A stretch of DNA of 64,000 nt from Promicromonospora iranensis. Its GTDB lineage: Bacteria; Actinomycetota; Actinomycetes; Actinomycetales; Cellulomonadaceae. The stretch is from contig NZ_JAJQMN010000002.1 of assembly GCF_028994775.1 (NCBI RefSeq), forward strand, positions 532,418 to 596,417. Direction: 5' to 3'. Below are positions 1 to 9,117 of this stretch, piece after piece. Every line of letters begins with the position of its first letter. The first letter of the stretch is position 1. A program made the translations under genes and the position numbers. The notes beneath the pieces are model-generated. The model was not told where the DNA came from and made no database searches. It was given only the letters and a program-made list of their open reading frames with translations.

Positions 1-1033
1 CGCCCTCCTGTGCCGCAGCCGCGCCGTCGGCCACGGGCGCCGCGCCTGTCGCCACGCTCTGGGCGCCCGCCGCCGTATCGGCAGCGCCCTTTGCGAGCGA
101 CGGCGCGGCGGCGTCGAGCTGCTGCAGACCGGCGTCGAGCTGGTCGGCGCCTGCGTCGACGGTCGCAGCTCCTGTGGCCAGAGTGGCGGCACCAGTCTGG
201 AGCGCGCTGGTCCCGTCCAGAATCGTCCTGTTGTTTCCCGCCAGCTGGGACAGTCCGCCGTTCAGCGTCTGGTTGCCGCTGTAGACGAGCGCGGAGCCGT
301 CGGCGAGCTGCGCAGCAGCATCGTCTGCTAGCGAGGCGCCGGCGGAGATCTCCCCTGCGCCTGCGGCAAGCTGCGCCGCGGCGTCATCAGCCAGGGCAGC
401 ACCCTCGGCCAGGTCACCCGCTCCCGCTGCCAGCTTCTTGGCGCCCGCGTCGAGCGGAGTCACACCGTCGGTGACCTTGACGACACCGGCCTGCACCAGC
501 GCCGAGCCACCCGCAAGGCGCTCGGCGCCGTCGGCCAGCGTCGGCGCCTTGGTGTTCAGCGTGCCGAGGCCGTCGTTCAGCTTCGTCGATCCCGCCGTGA
601 GCAGCAGCGACGCGTCGGCCAGATCGGCCACGTCCTCCGCCGTCTCGGCGGTCCCGTCCGCGATCTTCTTCGACCCGTCGTGCAGCTTGATCACACCGGC
701 ACGCAGCTCGCCGGCACCGGCATCGAGCTGCCCGGCCCCGTCAGCGAGCTTCTCGACACCGGGGACCACATCGTCCTGCACGGCCGCGTTCAGGTCCGTC
801 GCCCCGGCACCCAGGTCGCCGACACCGGAGACCAGGTCAGCCTGGACGCCGTCGTTCAGCTGGCCCGCGCCGTCGGCCAGGCGATCCGCGCCGTCGGCGA
901 CCCTTCCCTGGAACAGGAGCATGAGGGCCGTGATTGCGATCGTGCCGGCCAGCAGCACGGCCACGCCCAGAGCCGTCATGATCGTAGGTCCGCGCCCTGA
1001 CCTTGGTGTTCGGGATGCGTGCAACTGCGTCAT
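1..1033 (-). CDS. Heptad-repeat (xxxLxxG) membrane protein, C-terminus cut by window edge
   Basis: The reading frame starts at ATG 1033 and stays open to the left edge. The start has a well-placed AGAGG ribosome site 6-7 bases upstream. Residues about 18-42 form one hydrophobic segment. From there on the protein is an Ala/Gly/Leu/Asp-rich series of heptads of the type LADGAGQ, LDAGAGE and LADGSAL, running for some 300 residues. This matches the xxxLxxG heptad repeat found in YhgE/Pip-type and other actinobacterial membrane proteins, where it probably forms an extracytoplasmic rod. A C-terminal ABC-2-like membrane domain would be expected to the left of the window but cannot be seen. No specific function is assigned. 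Confidence 0.75.
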   Translation of the reverse strand, partial: MTQLHASRTPRSGRGPTIMTALGVAVLLAGTIAITALMLLFQGRVADGADRLADGAGQLNDGVQADLVSGVGDLGAGATDLNAAVQDDVVPGVEKLADGAGQLDAGAGELRAGVIKLHDGSKKIADGTAETAEDVADLADASLLLTAGSTKLNDGLGTLNTKAPTLADGAERLAGGSALVQAGVVKVTDGVTPLDAGAKKLAAGAGDLAEGAALADDAAAQLAAGAGEISAGASLADDAAAQLADGSALVYSGNQTLNGGLSQLAGNNRTILDGTSALQTGAATLATGAATVDAGADQLDAGLQQLDAAAPSLAKGAADTAAGAQSVATGAAPVADGAAAAQEG

Positions 1034-1257
1034 CGGTTCGCCTCTCGCTCCGCGGGCGTCGCTGCCCCGCGAAAAAGTTGTCCAACCGGCGCCACTGTCC
1101 GCCGGGCCCGCCGCCGTTGGCGAGCACGAAGCCCGTCATCTCGGGCGTCTGCGCTGAAGGTACCGGCGGGAGGTGCCCGGTGGAACGCTTCTATTGATCA
1201 CAACTCAGTAAAGCCACGAAGATCACCCGCACTGAGGGTGCCTCCAATAGCCGGGCG

Positions 1258-2412
1258 TCAGCCCAGTCGGGCGTCGACCGCCTCGGCCGAGAACCGGTGG
1301 TCGACGGCGACCCGCGCCAGTCCCACGAGCACGGCGTCGGGCCCCAGCACCGTCGGGCGGATCCGCAGCCGCTCGGTCGATCGCGGCTGCGCCCCCGCGT
1401 ACACGCCCGCACGGATCCCGGCGATCATCGTCGAGACCGCCAGCTCACCGGCCACCACGATGTCCGCGGGGTTCAGCACCCCGACCACCACGGCCAGCAC
1501 CCGCCCGATCAGCTCGGCGGCGCGGTCCAGCTCCGCGGTCACGAGCGGGTCACCGCGCTCGGCGAGCGCGCGCAGCTCGGCGAGCGAGCCGACGTCGGCC
1601 CCGGCCGCCCCCAGACGACGCAACAGCGCCGCTCCGCCCGCCTCGGCAGCGAGGCAACCCCGGCGGCCACACCGGCAGACGGCGTCACCACCCACGTCGA
1701 CGTGTCCGATGTCGCCCGCGCCGCCGTCGGTGCCCCGATAGGTGCGGCCGTCGATGACGAGTCCCGCCCCGAGGAACTCGGACACCTTGACGAGCACGAA
1801 CGGCTGCGGCCGGCCGTCCCGCCGCACGCCGAGCTCCGTGAACTCGCCGTACGCCATCGCGTCGGCGTCGTTCTCGAGGTGGACCGGCACGTCGAACCGC
1901 TCGCGCACCGCCTCGACCACCGGCCACCCGCCCCAGCCCGGCATGACCGGCGGATCGGACAGTCGATGGTCGTGCGGGTCGACGGGCCCCGGCACGGACA
2001 GCGCCACACCGCCGACGGCGGCCGGCTTGATCCCGGCGTCGGCCAGCAGTGCGTCGAACCCGTCGAGCACCTGCGGCACGACGACGTCCGGCCCCGCCGC
2101 GAGGTCCACGGCCAGCGGCGTCCGGGCCACCAAGGCCCCGTGCGGGTCGACGAGCGCCAGCTCGCCCGCACCCAGCTCCAGCGCCGCGACCAGCACCAGC
2201 GAGTCGCTCGGGTCGAAGACGAACCGCTCGGAACGCCGTCCCCCGGTCGCACCCGCGTCGCCCGCCGCACGGATGATGCCGGCCGCCACGAGGGCGTCCA
2301 TCCGCTGCGCCACGGTGACGCGGGACAGCCCCGTCACCTCCAGCACCTGGATGCGGGTGGTCGCCCGGCCGCTCCGGATGAGCTGCAGGATCTCGCCCGC
2401 GCCTGCTGCCAC
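1258..2412 (-). CDS. ROK-family transcriptional regulator
   Basis: This 384-residue protein has an N-terminal winged-helix DNA-binding region (about residues 5-60) followed by a ROK sugar-kinase-like domain. The ROK zinc motif is visible as CRCGRRGC, preceded by GDIGHVDV, which corresponds to the family GHxxV motif. The start is GTG at 2412, with GAGG six bases upstream. It lies 25 bp downstream of the permease gene and reads in the same direction, so it is probably the last gene of the uptake operon and its local repressor. Family members respond to sugars or sugar phosphates. The actual ligand is unknown; the transported solute or a product of the divergent glycosidase is a reasonable guess. 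Confidence 0.88.
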   Translation of the reverse strand: MAAGAGEILQLIRSGRATTRIQVLEVTGLSRVTVAQRMDALVAAGIIRAAGDAGATGGRRSERFVFDPSDSLVLVAALELGAGELALVDPHGALVARTPLAVDLAAGPDVVVPQVLDGFDALLADAGIKPAAVGGVALSVPGPVDPHDHRLSDPPVMPGWGGWPVVEAVRERFDVPVHLENDADAMAYGEFTELGVRRDGRPQPFVLVKVSEFLGAGLVIDGRTYRGTDGGAGDIGHVDVGGDAVCRCGRRGCLAAEAGGAALLRRLGAAGADVGSLAELRALAERGDPLVTAELDRAAELIGRVLAVVVGVLNPADIVVAGELAVSTMIAGIRAGVYAGAQPRSTERLRIRPTVLGPDAVLVGLARVAVDHRFSAEAVDARLG

Positions 2413-2437
2413 GTTGTGCCTCAGTCCTTGTCTACCG

Positions 2438-3304
2438 CTAGCCCTTGTCGGCGCCGGCCGTCAGCCCCTCGGTCAGGGCGCGCTCGGCCACCCCGTACAG
2501 AATCACGATCGGGACCGTGAGGAGCACACTGCCCGCCATGAGGACCGTCTTCGACACCTCTTGCCCGTCGGCGAGCCGGGTCAGCCCGAGCGAGACCGTC
2601 CACAGGTCCTGCTTGGCGGACAGGAACAGGAGCGCGAACAGGAACTCGTTCCACGCGATCATGAACGAGAACAGCGCCGTCGACATGATGGTCGGCATAG
2701 CCAGCGGCACGGTGATGCGGGTGAGGATCTGGAAGCGCGAGGCACCGTCGATCACCGCCGCCTCGTCGATCGACTCCGGGATGCCGGCCAGGTAGTTGCG
2801 CAGCATGTGCACGGAGACCGGCACCGTCAGCGCGACGTACGCGATGACGAGACCCACCAGGGACGACCCGAGCCCCAGCACCTGGAACCCGACGAACACC
2901 GGCACCGCGATGATGATCGTCGGGAACAGGTACACGGCCAGGAACAGCCACGAGATCTGCGAGCGCCCGGCGAACCGCAGACGCGTCAGGGCGTACGACG
3001 CCGGAACCACGAGCGCGACGGTCAGGGCCGACGCCGACACGGCGACGATCGCGGAGTTCCGCATGAACCGCGCGAACCCGTACCCGCCGTCCTCCTCCGA
3101 GGCCAGCACCTCGCGGTACGTCTCGGTGGTGATCCGGTCCAGCGCGGGCAGCACCCGCAGCGGCTCGCGCAGCAGGTCGTCGATGCGGACGAAGCTGAGC
3201 GAGAGCATGTAGACGAACGGCACCACGGTCGCCACCACGAGCGCCACGATCACCACGACGCGCAGCACCCGCAGCACGCCGGTCTGGACGGTCACCGCGC
3301 TCAT
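2438..3304 (-). CDS. ABC transporter permease, MalG/carbohydrate type
   Basis: This 288-residue inner-membrane permease has about six transmembrane segments. The cytoplasmic EAA loop is visible as DEAAVIDGASRFQIL, followed by a proline-containing segment, as in MalG-type components of CUT1 importers. The start ATG at 3304 overlaps the stop of the upstream permease in an ATGA arrangement, which indicates translational coupling. No ATPase gene is present in the locus. The importer presumably uses a shared MsiK-like ATPase encoded elsewhere, as is common for CUT1 systems in actinobacteria. Confidence 0.9.
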   Translation of the reverse strand: MSAVTVQTGVLRVLRVVVIVALVVATVVPFVYMLSLSFVRIDDLLREPLRVLPALDRITTETYREVLASEEDGGYGFARFMRNSAIVAVSASALTVALVVPASYALTRLRFAGRSQISWLFLAVYLFPTIIIAVPVFVGFQVLGLGSSLVGLVIAYVALTVPVSVHMLRNYLAGIPESIDEAAVIDGASRFQILTRITVPLAMPTIMSTALFSFMIAWNEFLFALLFLSAKQDLWTVSLGLTRLADGQEVSKTVLMAGSVLLTVPIVILYGVAERALTEGLTAGADKG

Positions 3305-4197
3305 CGCGCCTCCCTCTGCTTCGCCGTCAGGCGCAGGTAGATCGCCAGCGCGACGCCCAGGAACACGGCCATCACCGCGGCGGTGGCGCTCGCACCCCCG
3401 ATGTCGCTCGACCCGGTGAGCTGCTCGAACACCCGCACGGACGCCACCTGGGTGCCGGCCGCGCCACCGGTGAGCAGGTAGACGTCGTCGAACTCGTTGA
3501 ACGCCATGACCATGCGGAAGAGCACCAGCAGGGCCACCGTCGGCAGCAGCTGGGGCAGCACCACGAACCAGAACTTCTGCAGCGGTGTGGCGCCGTCGAC
3601 CACCGCGGCCTCCTCGATCTCGCGGCTGAGGCCCGTCAGGGCCGCACCGAGGAACATGAACGCGAACGGGAAGTACCGCCAGATGTCGTAGGCGATGACG
3701 GTCAGGAGCGCCGTGGGCGCCGACGCGAGGAAGTTGACCGGGTGCTCCCAGCCGAGCACCTGTGTGCCGAACGCGTTCACCACTCCGTACTGCGGGTTCA
3801 GCGCCACCTGCCACACGAAGGTGGTCGCGACGACGGGTGCGACGTACGGAAGCAGCATCACCGCACGCAGCGGCGCCCGGAACCGGAACTTGTCCCGGAA
3901 CGCGAGCGCCGCGACCAGGCCCACGCCGATCGAGCCGACGGTGGTCGCGACCGAGTACTCGACGGTCGTCAGCAGCGCCTGCCAGAACGCCGGCGCGGTG
4001 AGCACGTCGGCGTAGTTGTCGAGGGTCAGCTCGTTGAACAGCCCGTTGCGCGCCACGTCCACGTAGCGCGCGTCCTGGAAGGACAGCACGACCGTCCACA
4101 CGATGGGGACCACGATGATCGCGGCCACCACCAGGACCACCGGCAGGACGAGCGTGATCCCGTCGCGGTTCTCGTGCCGCCGTAGCTTCGACGCCAT
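3301..4197 (-). CDS. ABC transporter permease, MalF/carbohydrate type
   Basis: This 298-residue membrane protein has a short basic N-terminus and about six transmembrane helices. The EAA loop reads EEAAVVDGATPLQKF and ends in LPQLLP, the signature of CUT1 sugar permeases. It pairs with the overlapping MalG-like permease to form the translocation pore. A ribosome site (GGAGG) lies just before the start. It sits about 100 bp downstream of the binding-protein gene, and the gap holds a strong hairpin that probably sets the ratio between binding protein and permeases. Confidence 0.9.
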   Translation of the reverse strand: MASKLRRHENRDGITLVLPVVLVVAAIIVVPIVWTVVLSFQDARYVDVARNGLFNELTLDNYADVLTAPAFWQALLTTVEYSVATTVGSIGVGLVAALAFRDKFRFRAPLRAVMLLPYVAPVVATTFVWQVALNPQYGVVNAFGTQVLGWEHPVNFLASAPTALLTVIAYDIWRYFPFAFMFLGAALTGLSREIEEAAVVDGATPLQKFWFVVLPQLLPTVALLVLFRMVMAFNEFDDVYLLTGGAAGTQVASVRVFEQLTGSSDIGGASATAAVMAVFLGVALAIYLRLTAKQREAR

Positions 4198-4235
4198 CCG
4201 GCCTCCTCCTCACTCCGCGCGCTTCTCTGGTGTGG

Positions 4236-4282
4236 GCGCGACCGTTGCGCCTCGGACAGACACGTGGCCGCAACGGTCGCGC
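4236..4282 (-). terminator. Hairpin between binding-protein and permease genes (attenuating or stabilising)
   Basis: Arms 4236-4249 (GCGCGACCGTTGCG) and 4269-4282 are a perfect 14-bp inverted repeat around a 19-base loop. No T-run follows on the minus strand, so full termination is doubtful. Hairpins at this place in importer operons commonly protect the 3' end of the binding-protein mRNA, or partly terminate transcription, giving more binding protein than permease. That role is inferred. Confidence 0.6.
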
Positions 4283-4298
4283 TGGCGACCGACGAGGG

Positions 4299-5702
4299 TC
4301 AGTCGCGGCCCGCGATGTCGGCTACGGCGTCCTGCATGGTCGTCTGCGCCTCGGCCGCGTCCGTACCGCCCGACCCGAGGTCGGCCGCCGCCTTGGCGAG
4401 CGGGAGCTCGCTCGTGATCGGGCCCAGGAGCGCGCCCTGGCCCTGCGGCAGGGCCCAGCGGTCCGCCGAGTCGGGAGCTGCGGCGAGGGCCTCCGTCACC
4501 TCCGTGGGCCAGACGTCGGAGAACGTCTTCTTGGAGTCGACGCCGATCTCCAGGGCTGACCACGCGTCGGTGTACTCGGTGGGGCTGTCGGCCGTGCCGG
4601 TGCGCAGCGGGACCTTGCCCTCGGGCGCCATGGACAGCCAGTCCACGTACGCGTCGGACATCATGTACTCCACGAAATCGGTGGTCTCCGGGTCGGCGCC
4701 GTCGGTGATGCCCCACGACACGAGCTCTACGTAGCCGGCGGCCTCACCGCCCGCCGACGGCCCCTCCACGACCGGGACCACACCCGTGTTCTCCGCGAGC
4801 CAGCCCGGGTCGGCCGCGCACTCGTCGCAGGACGGCGTGAACTCCTCCCGCAGGCCGGCCATCTCGTCCAGCAGGAACGAGGACCAGACGGTCATCGCCG
4901 CCTGCCCGGCGAAGTAGGAGGAGCGCGTGGACTCGACGCCCTGCGTGCCGTCGGGCGAGAACTCGCTCGCCAGGTCGGCGTAGAGCTCGATCGTCTCGGT
5001 GCACTCCGGGCTGTCGAGGGTCGCCTCGCCGGCGTCGTCCACGAGCTCGCACCCGTTGCCCTGCGCCAGGAACTCCAGCGTCTGCTGCGTGAACGGGTCC
5101 GCCGCGTCCGTGGCCAGCGTGATCCCGTGCCGGCCCTTGGTCGTGAGCTGCTCGGCCGCCGTGCGCAGGTCGTCATAGGTGGCAGGCGGCTCCAGGCCGG
5201 CCTGCTCGAAGAGGTCGGTGCGGTAGTAGACCAGCATCGGCCACGCGTCGGAGGGCACGGCGAGCAGCTCGTCGCCGTCACTGGTCAGCTCGAGGGCCGA
5301 CGGCGTGAACGTGTCCTCCCCGAGCGACTCGACCACCTCGGTCGCAGCGTCACGGTCGAGGTAGCCGTCCCGGTCGAAGGCCCGGACGAGTCCGGGGCTG
5401 ATCGCGTTGACGACGTCCGGCATGTCGTCGCCCGAGAGCGCGGCCGCCGACAGGAGCTGGGAGATCTGGTCCTCCTCGACCGGCACCAGATCCGTCTCGA
5501 CGCCCGACTCCTCGGACCAGGCAGCCATGGCATCCTCCTGGATCGCCAGGCGTTCGGGCTGGGTCTCGACGGTCCAGACGGTGATCATCCCGTCCGACTC
5601 GGGTCCGCCACTACCGCAGGCGGCGAGCGTGAGGGCCGCGGCGGCGGCCGTCGAAGCTGCGATCGTCAGGCGGACCGCGTCCGCCCGGTTGTGCCGGAAC
5701 AT
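4299..5702 (-). CDS. Extracellular solute-binding lipoprotein of a carbohydrate-type ABC importer
   Basis: This 467-residue protein starts at ATG 5702 behind a clear GAGGAG ribosome site. It has a signal peptide ending in the lipobox LAAC, so Cys29 would be acylated and the mature protein anchored outside the membrane. The remainder has the two-lobe layout of family 1 extracellular binding proteins, with an early ITVWTVET strand. It is acidic, as is usual for secreted actinobacterial binding proteins. It is the first gene of the operon with two permeases and the ROK regulator, and it is divergent from a GH63-type glycosidase. The ligand may be a glycoside such as mannosyl- or glucosylglycerate; this is inferred from context only. 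Confidence 0.9.
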   Translation of the reverse strand: MFRHNRADAVRLTIAASTAAAAALTLAACGSGGPESDGMITVWTVETQPERLAIQEDAMAAWSEESGVETDLVPVEEDQISQLLSAAALSGDDMPDVVNAISPGLVRAFDRDGYLDRDAATEVVESLGEDTFTPSALELTSDGDELLAVPSDAWPMLVYYRTDLFEQAGLEPPATYDDLRTAAEQLTTKGRHGITLATDAADPFTQQTLEFLAQGNGCELVDDAGEATLDSPECTETIELYADLASEFSPDGTQGVESTRSSYFAGQAAMTVWSSFLLDEMAGLREEFTPSCDECAADPGWLAENTGVVPVVEGPSAGGEAAGYVELVSWGITDGADPETTDFVEYMMSDAYVDWLSMAPEGKVPLRTGTADSPTEYTDAWSALEIGVDSKKTFSDVWPTEVTEALAAAPDSADRWALPQGQGALLGPITSELPLAKAAADLGSGGTDAAEAQTTMQDAVADIAGRD

Positions 5703-5762
5703 GGCGTCTCCTCGTCATCGAGCGAGTGGATCTGGCACTTATGTCTAACCTATTGTCGAAAG
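5703..5762. promoter_or_regulatory. Divergent promoter region of uptake operon and GH63 gene
   Basis: Only 60 bp separate the divergent starts. On the plus strand TATTGT (5751-5756) lies six bases before GTG 5763, and there is no ribosome site, which suggests a leaderless transcript. On the minus strand the binding-protein gene has a normal GAGGAG site. The AT-rich core around 5738-5760 is the likely place for both -10 elements and for ROK repressor binding, although no perfect palindrome is obvious. Confidence 0.5.
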
Positions 5763-7061
5763 GTGCACAAGGACTTGGAGGAAGACGCCGCCGTCGCCGC
5801 CGCACGCGTCCTCGACACGAACTGGACCGGCCGGTACACCGTCCCCGCCACGGGGCTGTACCCGCACCAGTGGAGCTGGGACTCGGCGTTCATCGCGATC
5901 GGCACGCGGCACCGCGAGCCGACTCGTGCGCGGGCGGAGCTTCACACCCTTCTCGACGCCCAGTGGCCTGACGGGCGGGTGCCGCAGATCGTCTACGACG
6001 TCGCACGCGACGACGAGTACGCACCCGGAGCCGACTTCTGGCGGGCTCCCACCTCAGGGCTGGTGCAGCCGCCCGTCCATGCCTGGGCCGCGTGGCTGGT
6101 GCACTGCGCCGACCCGGCGGGCTCCGCACGGGAGGACTTCCTCGCCCGGGTGTACCCGCGGCTGGCGCGCTGGCACGAGTACCTCCTCGGCCCCCGCGCG
6201 GGCGGAGTCGGCCTTCCCGTGGCGAAGCACCCGTGGGAGACCGGCACGGACAACTCACCCCTTTGGGACGTCGCGCTCGCACGGATACCTCCGGAGGCGC
6301 GGACGCCCATCCGCCGTCCGGACCTGCGGCACGCCGGGTCCGGCGAACGCCCCGGCAGCCGCGACTACCGCCGCTACTACCGTCTTGCCGAGGCCTACCG
6401 CGACGCCGGCTGCGCCGACGACGTCCCCATCGGTTTCGCCATGGTCTGCCCCCTGTTCACCACGGCTCTGGCCGTCTCGGAGCTCGCCCTCGCCAGGATG
6501 GCCGACGCGCTGTCCGACGCCGGGGGCGGTGCCGCGCACGAGGCAACCGCGGCGCGCCTGATCACCGCCATGGACGAGCACCTCTGGGACGAATCGCTCG
6601 GGCTCTACGTCGCGCTCGACGACACCACGGGCGCCCAGGTGTCCCGGTCGACCGTGAACGGCCTGGTCCCGCTGCTGCTGGCGCGAGGCCCCGCAGCCCT
6701 GGCGGCGGGCCGGGCCGAGCAGCTGCTGCTGACGCTCACCGGCTCAGGGTTCCTGGGCGGCGGACCGTTCCTACCCAGCACTGCCCGTGACGATCCGGCC
6801 TTCGACCCCGCCCTGTACTGGCGAGGGCCCGCATGGTTCAACACGTCGTGGCTGCTGCTGCGCGCCGTCCGGGCGCTGGGCCGTGTCGACGTCGCGTCGC
6901 GGCTGCTCGAGCAGTTCGCCGTCGCCAGGCCGGAGGGGTTTCCCGAGTACGTGGATCCCGACACCGGAACCGGCCGAGGGACCCGCCAGTTCTCCTGGAC
7001 AGCAGCGCTGACGCTGGACGCACTGGTAGCCGACGAGGCGGCGGTGCTCCCCGACTCGTAG
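5763..7061 (+). CDS. MGH1-like / GH63-family glycoside hydrolase
   Basis: This 432-residue cytoplasmic protein has no signal peptide. The N-terminal motif PHQWSWDSAF (about residues 33-42), preceded by NWTGRYTVPATGLYP, is characteristic of the (alpha/alpha)6-barrel mannosylglycerate-hydrolase-like subgroup related to GH63 and trehalases. Late motifs GPAWFNTSWLLLRA and FPEYVDP also fit. GTG 5763 was chosen as start because the homologous region begins a few residues later and a -10-like element lies directly upstream. Divergence from a binding-protein/permease operon suggests it hydrolyses the imported glycoside. The substrate is not determined; mannosylglycerate or glucosylglycerate are candidates from the family. 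Confidence 0.8.
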   Translation: MHKDLEEDAAVAAARVLDTNWTGRYTVPATGLYPHQWSWDSAFIAIGTRHREPTRARAELHTLLDAQWPDGRVPQIVYDVARDDEYAPGADFWRAPTSGLVQPPVHAWAAWLVHCADPAGSAREDFLARVYPRLARWHEYLLGPRAGGVGLPVAKHPWETGTDNSPLWDVALARIPPEARTPIRRPDLRHAGSGERPGSRDYRRYYRLAEAYRDAGCADDVPIGFAMVCPLFTTALAVSELALARMADALSDAGGGAAHEATAARLITAMDEHLWDESLGLYVALDDTTGAQVSRSTVNGLVPLLLARGPAALAAGRAEQLLLTLTGSGFLGGGPFLPSTARDDPAFDPALYWRGPAWFNTSWLLLRAVRALGRVDVASRLLEQFAVARPEGFPEYVDPDTGTGRGTRQFSWTAALTLDALVADEAAVLPDS

Positions 7062-7088
7062 TGCCGACCGCACGAGGTCCGGGCAGCA

Positions 7089-7124
7089 GAAGGCCCCGGA
7101 TCCCTCTGGGGATCCGGGGCCTTC
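7089..7124. terminator. Bidirectional intrinsic terminator between GH63 gene and rplI
   Basis: A perfect 16-bp stem is formed by 7089-7104 and 7109-7124 around the loop TCTG. It lies between two convergent genes. There is no long T-run on either strand, as is common in high-GC genomes, but the stem is very stable. Confidence 0.8.
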
Positions 7125-7154
7125 TCGCGATCAGGCGATCGACCGAGCGCTAGC

Positions 7155-7604
7155 TCAGTCGGCGACGACCTTCACGCCGATCTTGGCCGACACCTCAGGG
7201 TGCAGGCGGATCGACACGGTGTAGTCGCCGGTCGTCTTGATGGACTGACCGATCTCGATCTTGCGCTTGTCGACCGACGGGCCGCCGGCAGCGACAACCG
7301 CACCGGCGATGTCCGCCGTGGTCACCGCACCGAACAGACGGCCACCGGGGCCGGCGTTCGCCGCGACGACGACCGGCTTGGCCGACAGCGAGTCAGCCAG
7401 GGCCTTCGCCTCGTCGAGCGATGCGATCTCGCGGCTCTTACGAGCCTTGCGGATCGCGTTGATGTCGGACTCGGCGCCCTTGGTCCAGGGCGTCGCCAGC
7501 GAACGCGGGATGAGGAAGTTACGGGCGTACCCGTCCTTCACCTCAACCACGTCGCCGGGCTCACCCAGGCCGGTCACCTCGTGGGTCAGGATCAGCTTTG
7601 CCAT
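7155..7604 (-). CDS. rplI: 50S ribosomal protein L9
   Basis: This 149-residue protein begins [14 protein letters not shown] and carries the L9 N-terminal signature with [10 protein letters not shown]. The length is normal for L9. ATG 7604 is the start, with an AAGGGATC-type ribosome site upstream. L9 binds 23S rRNA near the L1 stalk base and limits frameshifting. It is the last gene of the rpsF-ssb-rpsR-rplI cluster, 17 bp after rpsR. Confidence 0.98.
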   Translation of the reverse strand: MAKLILTHEVTGLGEPGDVVEVKDGYARNFLIPRSLATPWTKGAESDINAIRKARKSREIASLDEAKALADSLSAKPVVVAANAGPGGRLFGAVTTADIAGAVVAAGGPSVDKRKIEIGQSIKTTGDYTVSIRLHPEVSAKIGVKVVAD

Positions 7605-7621
7605 TGTTCTCGATCCCTTCC

Positions 7622-7858
7622 TCAGCGAGCCGTGGACGTGTACGGCAGCAGGGCCATCTCGCGGGCGTTCTTCACGGCCTTCGCGATCTGACGCTGCTCC
7701 TGCACGGAGACACCGGTGACGCGACGCGCACGGATCTTTCCACGGTCGGAGATGAACTTGCGCAGCAGCGCCGTGTCCTTGTAGTCGATGTTGTGGATCT
7801 TCGCCGACTTCAGCGGGTTGATCTTCTTCTTGGGCTTGCGCACCACAGGCTTTGCCAT
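7622..7858 (-). CDS. rpsR: 30S ribosomal protein S18
   Basis: This 78-residue basic protein has the S18 core motif [20 protein letters not shown]. It contains no CxxC zinc motif, so it belongs to the non-zinc form. S18 forms a heterodimer with S6 (rpsF, same cluster) on the platform of the small subunit. It lies between ssb and rplI, an order that is conserved across many bacteria. Confidence 0.98.
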   Translation of the reverse strand: MAKPVVRKPKKKINPLKSAKIHNIDYKDTALLRKFISDRGKIRARRVTGVSVQEQRQIAKAVKNAREMALLPYTSTAR

Positions 7859-7937
7859 GGTGTTGCTCCTTTGTCAGGTGCTGCTCACCCGGCCTGGCGG
7901 GCCGTGCGAGCAAAAAAGATGAACGGGGGGATGCCGG

Positions 7938-8489
7938 TCAGAACGGCGGGTCGTCCGAGAACGAACCACCAGACGACGCCGGGCCTGCCGTGGCCCACGG
8001 GTCGTCGTTGCTCTGACCGCCACCGGAAGAACTGAATCCTCCACCGGAGCCGCCGCCCTGCTGGGCGCCGCCACCGTTGAAGCCACCACCGCCGCCGCCA
8101 CCGAAGCCACCGCCACCACCGGACCGCTGGGCCCGGGTGACCTTGGCCGTGGCGTAGCGCAGGGACGGACCGATCTCGTCCACCTGCAGCTCGACGACGG
8201 TGCGCTTCTCGCCCTCACGGGTCTCGTAGGAGCGCTGGACCAGGCGACCCTGCGCGATGACGCGCGTGCCCTTGGTCAGCGACTCCGCGACGTTCTCCGC
8301 GGCCTCACGCCAGATCGAGCAGCGCATGAACAGGGTTTCCCCGTCCTTCCACTCGTTGCTCTGGCGGTCGAAGGTGCGCGGGGTCGACGCCACCGTGAAG
8401 TTGGCAACCGCAGCACCTGAAGGGGTGAAGCGCAGTTCCGGGTCCCCGGTAAGGTTCCCGATCACTGTGATGACAGTTTCACCAGCCAT
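7938..8489 (-). CDS. ssb: Single-stranded DNA-binding protein
   Basis: This 183-residue protein has an N-terminal OB fold beginning [20 protein letters not shown], then a Gly/Gln/Ser-rich linker, and ends in the acidic tip SDDPPF, which recruits replication and repair partners. ATG 8489 was preferred over an upstream in-frame start because it follows a GAGGAA ribosome site and matches the usual N-terminus. SSB coats single-stranded DNA during replication, recombination and repair. It is co-transcribed with ribosomal genes rpsF and rpsR. Confidence 0.97.
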   Translation of the reverse strand: MAGETVITVIGNLTGDPELRFTPSGAAVANFTVASTPRTFDRQSNEWKDGETLFMRCSIWREAAENVAESLTKGTRVIAQGRLVQRSYETREGEKRTVVELQVDEIGPSLRYATAKVTRAQRSGGGGGFGGGGGGGFNGGGAQQGGGSGGGFSSSGGGQSNDDPWATAGPASSGGSFSDDPPF

Positions 8490-8599
8490 GCCAATTCCTC
8501 GATTCAGTCGACATTCCGTACGCGGCATCTAGTCCGTGGTGAATGCAACCACGAGCCACTGACACTCGCGCGGGCGCAGGAGGGTTCAGTTCGGACGAC

Positions 8600-8890
8600 T
8601 CACTTGTCGCCGGTGCGCAGGATCTTGGTCCGGAGCACGACCTCGTTGAGGCCGAGCTGACGGTCCAGCTCCTTGGCGGTGGCAGACGTCGCGGTGAAGT
8701 CGACCACGGCGTAGATGCCCTCGGACTTCTTCTGAATCTCGAAGGCCAGACGGCGGCGCCCCCAGATGTCCACCTTGTCGACGGAGCCACCCTCGGTCGT
8801 GATGACCGACAGGTACTTGTCGAGCGACGGGGCAACGGTGCGCTCCTCGACCTCCGGGTCCAGGATCACCATCATTTCGTACTGACGCAT
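8600..8890 (-). CDS. rpsF: 30S ribosomal protein S6
   Basis: This 96-residue protein starts [12 protein letters not shown] and includes the S6 motif [13 protein letters not shown] 8890 is used; a GTG four codons upstream overlaps the AGGAGG ribosome site and is unlikely. S6 pairs with S18 on the 30S platform. As the first gene of the cluster it probably carries the operon promoter upstream, in 8891-9042. Confidence 0.97.
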   Translation of the reverse strand: MRQYEMMVILDPEVEERTVAPSLDKYLSVITTEGGSVDKVDIWGRRRLAFEIQKKSEGIYAVVDFTATSATAKELDRQLGLNEVVLRTKILRTGDK

Positions 8891-9042
8891 GTGTCTACCC
8901 ACCTCCTCTGGTCTCAGCGGTCACGGTCGTTCCGTGACAGGAGGGTTCACAGCAAGGGCCAAGCCTACCCGTCATGTGGACAACGGCGGAATCGAACGGC
9001 GGAGAGCCCGCTCACAGACACCGTCCTGCCGGTTCACGACGG

Positions 9043-9078
9043 CCGAGGGGCCGCCTCCCGCAGGAGACGGCCCCTCGG
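9043..9078 (-). terminator. Hairpin terminator downstream of the first PBP gene
   Basis: Arms 9043-9058 and 9063-9078 form a 16-bp stem with one mismatch around the loop CGCA. It lies about 40 bp past the stop of the PBP gene and upstream of rpsF, so it probably separates the two transcription units. There is no T-run. Confidence 0.7.
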
Positions 9079-9117
9079 ACTCAGGGTGTCAGGACGACGA
9101 ACCACGAGGACGGACCG

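Noticed and set aside
1003..1741. Plus-strand frames over the start of the heptad-repeat gene and the ROK gene
   Set aside because: They are antisense to the better-supported minus-strand genes and are dominated by Arg/Ser/Pro low complexity.
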